This document shows positions 6,423 to 9,345 of a stretch of DNA of 9,345 nucleotides, piece by piece. Origin of the DNA: Candidatus Woesebacteria bacterium. GTDB taxonomy: Bacteria; Patescibacteriota; Microgenomatia; UBA10105; UBA927. The stretch is taken from NCBI GenBank assembly GCA_020057765.1, contig JAGVFE010000034.1:1-9345 (forward strand), given 5' to 3'. Position numbers and translations under genes: made by a program. The notes under the pieces are model-generated. The model did not search any database. It saw only the letters and a list, made by a program, of their open reading frames with translations, and was not told where the DNA came from. Every line of letters starts with the position of its first letter. The first letter of the stretch is position 1.

Positions 6423-7825
6423 ACTCACTAACAATACAATCAGCCCTTGACGTATTGAAAAAGAAAGAGTGCTCGGCACGCGAGCTTGTAGCTTTTTATC
6501 TGGATCGGATAGAAAAGATAGACGGAAAGATCAATGCTTTTCTGACGGTGGATCGGGAAGGGGCGTTGCAACAGGCTGATGAAGCGGACTCCATGAGAGC
6601 AAATGACGTAACAAAACCACTGTTGGGAATGCCCATCGCATGTAAAGATCTTTTTACTACAAAAGGCCTTCGGACAACTGCAGGAGCGAAAATTATTGAT
6701 AATTATGTACCGCCATTTGATGCGTCTGTGGTAGGGCGGCTAAAAGAAGCAGGAGCTATCATTATCGGAAAAACAAATGAAGACGCCTGGGGACATGGAT
6801 CATCGGGAGAAAATTCTGACTTTGATGTCACTAAAAACCCGTATGATCTGACCAGAGTACCCGGCGGATCAAGCTCCGGATCAGCAGCTGCAGTGGCGGC
6901 CGGGATGTGTCTGGCGGCTACCGGAACTGATACCGGAAGTTCCGTGCGATTGCCTGCGGCTTTTTGCAATTTGGTCGGGATCAAACCGACATACGGAAGA
7001 GTTTCGCGTTATGGAGTTATTGCGATGGCGTCATCTTTCGATACGATCGGCCATATGACAAAAACCGTAGCCGACTGCGCACTCGTTTATGAAACCACGT
7101 CAGGGAAGGATCTGTTTGACGGGACAACGCCGGATATTGACGTGCCTTCTTATGCCAAATCGCTTGGCAAGGGAATTGCCGGTACGCGTGTGGGTATTCC
7201 AAAAGAATATCTATCGTTGCCGGGCATGGCGGCGGAAGTGAAAGCCGCAACCCAACAGGCGATGAAGACACTTGGATTGCTCGGGGCAGACATTATCGAG
7301 ATTTCCTTGCCCCATACGGAGTATGCGATGGCGTGTTATTACATCCTCGTTCCATCTGAGGTTAGTTCCAATCTTTCCCGCTATGACGGGATCCGATACG
7401 GACATGAGCGATCTGCATTTGGGGCGGAAGCAAAACGCCGGATCGTGCTGGGTACATTTGCGCTATCGGCTGGTTACTATGATGCGTATTACAAGAAAGC
7501 GGCGAAAGTACGCACACTTATCAAAAAAGATTTCGATGACGCGTTTGGTGCGGTTGATGTGATCATGGCGCCGTCTTCTCCAGCACTGCCGTTTCGAATC
7601 GGAGAAAAGAGTGAGGATCCGTTGGCCATGTATCTATCCGACATTTTTATGTGTCCGGTAAATATTGCAGGTGTGCCGGCCCTCAACGTACCGTGCGGGT
7701 TTGTGGACGGACTTCCGGTAGGGATGCAATTGATCGGGCCGCAGTTTTCGGAAGCACGATTATTTGGTGTAGCTTCAGCGTATGAAGCAGCGACCCAATG
7801 GCACACAAAATGGCCAAAAACATGA
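6413..7825 (+). CDS. gatA: Asp/Glu-tRNA amidotransferase subunit A (amidase)
   Basis: The 470-residue protein is an amidase-signature enzyme of normal GatA length. Visible catalytic elements are K78 (GMPIACKDLF), the glycine/serine loop PGGSSSGSAAAVAAG (150-164) that supplies the cis-Ser, and the nucleophile region TDTGSSVRLPAAFC (172-185), where S177 aligns with the nucleophile. The usual form there is DTGGSIRQPAA, so this protein has Ser for the second Gly (176) and Leu for Gln (180). The C-terminal CPVNIAGVPALNVP and LPVGMQLIGPQF motifs are typical. GatA hydrolyses glutamine and channels ammonia to GatB. A weak AAGG lies about eight bases before ATG 6413, inside gatC. The stop TGA overlaps the likely gatB start as ATGA. 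Confidence 0.96.
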   Translation: MEINSLTIQSALDVLKKKECSARELVAFYLDRIEKIDGKINAFLTVDREGALQQADEADSMRANDVTKPLLGMPIACKDLFTTKGLRTTAGAKIIDNYVPPFDASVVGRLKEAGAIIIGKTNEDAWGHGSSGENSDFDVTKNPYDLTRVPGGSSSGSAAAVAAGMCLAATGTDTGSSVRLPAAFCNLVGIKPTYGRVSRYGVIAMASSFDTIGHMTKTVADCALVYETTSGKDLFDGTTPDIDVPSYAKSLGKGIAGTRVGIPKEYLSLPGMAAEVKAATQQAMKTLGLLGADIIEISLPHTEYAMACYYILVPSEVSSNLSRYDGIRYGHERSAFGAEAKRRIVLGTFALSAGYYDAYYKKAAKVRTLIKKDFDDAFGAVDVIMAPSSPALPFRIGEKSEDPLAMYLSDIFMCPVNIAGVPALNVPCGFVDGLPVGMQLIGPQFSEARLFGVASAYEAATQWHTKWPKT

Positions 7826-9135
7826 AATACGAAACCATCATCGGTCTTGAGGTCCACGTGGAGCTTGCCACCAAGAGCAAGATGTTTTGCGGCTGCCCTG
7901 CGGATCATTTTGGCAAAGCTCCAAATACAATCACGTGTCCGGTGTGTTTGGGTTTGCCGGGAGCGTTGCCGGTGCCCAATAAGAAAGCAGTCGAATCGAC
8001 GATAATGCTTGGCCTGGCGCTTGAGTGCGAGATCCCACTGGAAAGCAAATTTGACCGGAAGCATTATTTTTATCCGGATTTGCCGAAGGGATACCAAATT
8101 TCTCAATATGATCAACCGCTTGCGATCAATGGATCGTTTGGGAACGTTCGGATACGAAGAGTTCATCTTGAAGAAGATACGGGGAAATTGCAACATGCAA
8201 CGATTGAAGGCGAAGCGGTGAGCCTTGTGGATTTTAATCGATCCGGCGTGCCGCTCGTCGAGATCGTCACCGAGCCGGATTTTCGGACGCTCGAAGAAGT
8301 TGATGTATTCCTCAAAAAGCTCCAACAAATTATCCGATACCTAGGCATATCTAATGCGGACATGGAGAAGGGGTCGATGCGAATTGAGCCTTCGGTGTCG
8401 ATTCGCACACTTAAAACTGAAGAATTACCTCTATATAGAGTAGAAATTAAAAATATAAATTCGTTCAAGTTTGCTAGAAAAGCGATTGAGTATGAGATTG
8501 AACGGCAAACAGAGATGCTTGAGTCTGGTGAGCAGCCGAAACAGCAAACGCGGGGGTTTGTTGAGTCAAAGGGAAATACGGCAGCGCAACGGGACAAGGA
8601 AGAAGCGCATGACTACCGGTATTTTCCCGAGCCGGACATTCCGCCGATGCGATGGAAAAGCTCTCAGCTGTCAGCCATCAGTCGTCAGATTGGTGAGTTG
8701 CCGGATGCAAAGAAGGGACGATTTATGAAGGATTACTATCTTAACGACTATGATGCGACGCTACTGACTGAGGCGCGGGCGCGGGCGGAATATTTTGAAA
8801 AAGCCGTCAGTATTCAGTCTTCAGTCGTCAGTCCTAAAGCAATCGCCAATTGGATTATCAATAAGAAAATTGATTTAGAAAAAGTAACACCGGCGCAACT
8901 ATTGGATCAAATCTTGCAATCGACGCAAACAACTTCGGTTTCAGACAATGAATTGGAAAAAATTATTAAACAAATCTTATCAGAAAATGAGAAGGCAGTA
9001 GAGGATTATAAAAGCGGCAAAGACCAAGCCCTCATGTTTCTCGTGGGGCAGGGGCTGAAAAGCTTGTCACAGAAGGGAAATGCGTCTATAATACGAGAAC
9101 GCTTAATCAACGCTATCAAATCTTCTGCCCAGTGA
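7822..9135 (+). CDS. gatB: Asp/Glu-tRNA amidotransferase subunit B, short tail domain
   Basis: From ATG 7822 the product has 437 residues; the usual length is about 475. It opens MKYETIIGLEVHVEL, the normal GatB N-terminus, and this start forms an ATGA overlap with gatA. In-frame ATGs at 7798 and 7810 would add 8 or 4 residues and look less likely. The kinase-like cradle domain carries a zinc site (C23, C25, C39, C42) and the SKFDRKHYFYPDLPKGYQIS, LVDFNRSGVPLVEIVTEPD and EIKNINSF motifs. GatB phosphorylates Glu-tRNA(Gln) or Asp-tRNA(Asn) and transfers ammonia to it. The tail keeps VEDYKSGK and FLVGQ but seems to lack the segment around the usual G-T/S-I-S-K-A-K motif, about 30 residues. Two TCAGNNN heptamer arrays (8664-8691, 8807-8834) lie in the helical region. 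The stop is TGA. Confidence 0.96.
   Translation: MKYETIIGLEVHVELATKSKMFCGCPADHFGKAPNTITCPVCLGLPGALPVPNKKAVESTIMLGLALECEIPLESKFDRKHYFYPDLPKGYQISQYDQPLAINGSFGNVRIRRVHLEEDTGKLQHATIEGEAVSLVDFNRSGVPLVEIVTEPDFRTLEEVDVFLKKLQQIIRYLGISNADMEKGSMRIEPSVSIRTLKTEELPLYRVEIKNINSFKFARKAIEYEIERQTEMLESGEQPKQQTRGFVESKGNTAAQRDKEEAHDYRYFPEPDIPPMRWKSSQLSAISRQIGELPDAKKGRFMKDYYLNDYDATLLTEARARAEYFEKAVSIQSSVVSPKAIANWIINKKIDLEKVTPAQLLDQILQSTQTTSVSDNELEKIIKQILSENEKAVEDYKSGKDQALMFLVGQGLKSLSQKGNASIIRERLINAIKSSAQ
8664..8691 (+). repeat. Heptamer array 1 in gatB (four TCAGNNN units)
   Basis: TCAG recurs at exactly seven-base intervals at 8664, 8671, 8678 and 8685, giving the units TCAGCTG, TCAGCCA, TCAGTCG and TCAGATT. The array encodes SQLSAISRQI (residues 281-290), between the FPEPDIPP and ELPDAKK motifs. 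Confidence 0.85.
8807..8834 (+). repeat. Heptamer array 2 in gatB (four TCAGTNN units)
   Basis: TCAG recurs at 8807, 8814, 8821 and 8828, giving TCAGTAT, TCAGTCT, TCAGTCG and TCAGTCC. It encodes VSIQSSVVSP (residues 329-338), between YFEKA and the conserved ANW motif. It is read in a different frame from array 1. A GC-rich 6-bp repeat (GCGCGG, about 2.7 units, 8773-8788) lies a little upstream. Confidence 0.88.
9064..9092 (+). promoter_or_regulatory. Strong predicted promoter inside the gatB 3' end
   Basis: TTGTCA (9064-9069, five of six consensus bases) and a perfect TATAAT (9087-9092) are separated by exactly 17 bases. Transcription should start near 9099, about 50 bases before ATG 9149. 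It implies that the gene after gatB has its own transcription unit. Confidence 0.65.
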
Positions 9136-9148
9136 GGGGATGAAAATT

Positions 9149-9274
9149 ATGGAGCGGAAAAATCAACAAAGATATATCGAAGGAATCGAAGGATTGGATA
9201 AGCTTTTGTATAGGTCTGAGGAAGATATGCAAGAAGGCGGGGGTGTATTATTTTGCACTGTTTGTGATAAATAA
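9149..9274 (+). CDS. Small CxxC protein, possibly truncated by an in-frame TAA
   Basis: This frame codes for 41 residues: a charged N-terminal part (MERKNQQRYIEGIEGLDKLL), a Gly-rich turn, and LFCTVCDK with a CxxC pair just before TAA 9272. I do not recognise the family. ATG 9149 is preferred over ATG 9140 because GAGGGG at 9134-9139 is then nine bases upstream, while it abuts ATG 9140. A strong promoter (9064-9092) precedes it. In the same frame beyond the stop, codons stay open to the window end and encode LGVFGPGATRAAINELVDAH followed by WCP. The CxxC pair plus the later H-W-C would make a plausible zinc site, so the intact gene may be longer and interrupted here by a nonsense change, a sequencing error or a recoded stop. 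Whether it is a real short protein or a pseudogene cannot be decided from this window. Confidence 0.55.
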   Translation: MERKNQQRYIEGIEGLDKLLYRSEEDMQEGGGVLFCTVCDK

Positions 9275-9345
9275 CTCGGTGTGTTTGGTCCGGGTGCGAC
9301 TCGAGCAGCAATTAACGAGTTAGTTGATGCTCATTGGTGCCCGGA

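Noticed and set aside
7489..8328. A 279-codon open frame on the minus strand across the gatA/gatB junction
   Set aside because: It is antisense to two clearly conserved genes, has no recognisable motif and low-complexity composition; it is a shadow of the codon pattern on the plus strand.
8429..8440. 12-bp palindrome CTCTATATAGAG in gatB
   Set aside because: It lies inside the codons for the PLYRVE segment before EIKNINSF, in an AT-rich patch; with no partner site it is most likely chance.
755..9135. Functional link between tRNA-Asp and the Asp/Glu-tRNA amidotransferase
   Set aside because: They are on opposite strands and separated by six genes; cognate Asp-tRNA(Asp) is not a substrate of GatCAB, so proximity means little.

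Overview
The window is a densely packed, almost entirely coding stretch of bacterial DNA. Gaps between the co-directional genes run from a few bases to about 25, and several neighbours overlap by ATGA. Gene content, moderate GC, compactness and the mix of SD-led, SD-less and probably leaderless starts would suit a Candidate Phyla Radiation (Patescibacteria) genome, with a Microgenomates- or Parcubacteria-like lineage as the best guess. This is inference from style and gene set; no marker gene for placement is present. TAA, TAG and TGA all end recognisable genes here, so the code looks standard. That argues against the UGA=Gly lineages (Gracilibacteria, Absconditabacteria).

Layout. Minus strand, left end: a membrane-anchored protein with two LysM domains (54-605), preceded by a 150-bp spacer rich in inverted repeats, then tRNA-Asp(GTC) (755-827) with a good promoter at 844-872. 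All remaining genes are on the plus strand: polX (894-2657), lemA (2668-3225), htpX (3229-4122), murT (4126-5376), gatD (5373-6092), gatC (6117-6422), gatA (6413-7825), gatB (7822-9135), and a short CxxC-containing reading frame (9149-9274) that appears to be cut by an in-frame TAA and runs off the window.

The genes fall into functional pairs. PolX is a repair polymerase with a PHP nuclease. LemA and HtpX are a recurrent membrane pair, HtpX being an M48 zinc protease. MurT and GatD form the enzyme that amidates D-Glu of lipid II, so this organism very likely builds an amidated peptidoglycan, to which the LysM protein could bind. GatC, GatA and GatB form the amidotransferase that makes Gln-tRNA (and possibly Asn-tRNA) from mischarged tRNA. 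Internal promoters seen at 2602-2630 (inside polX), 6100-6108 (before gatC) and 9064-9092 (inside gatB) suggest that the run is divided into several transcription units despite the absence of gaps.

The least expected features are short tandem arrays embedded inside conserved housekeeping genes: two four-unit TCAGNNN heptamer arrays in gatB and two 9-bp-period arrays in murT. Others are a GatB tail domain that appears to lack about 30 residues, a TATAAT box only 8 bases before the gatC start codon, and the stop-interrupted zinc-finger-like frame at the right edge. I see no CRISPR array, transposase, phage gene or wholly new multi-gene system.
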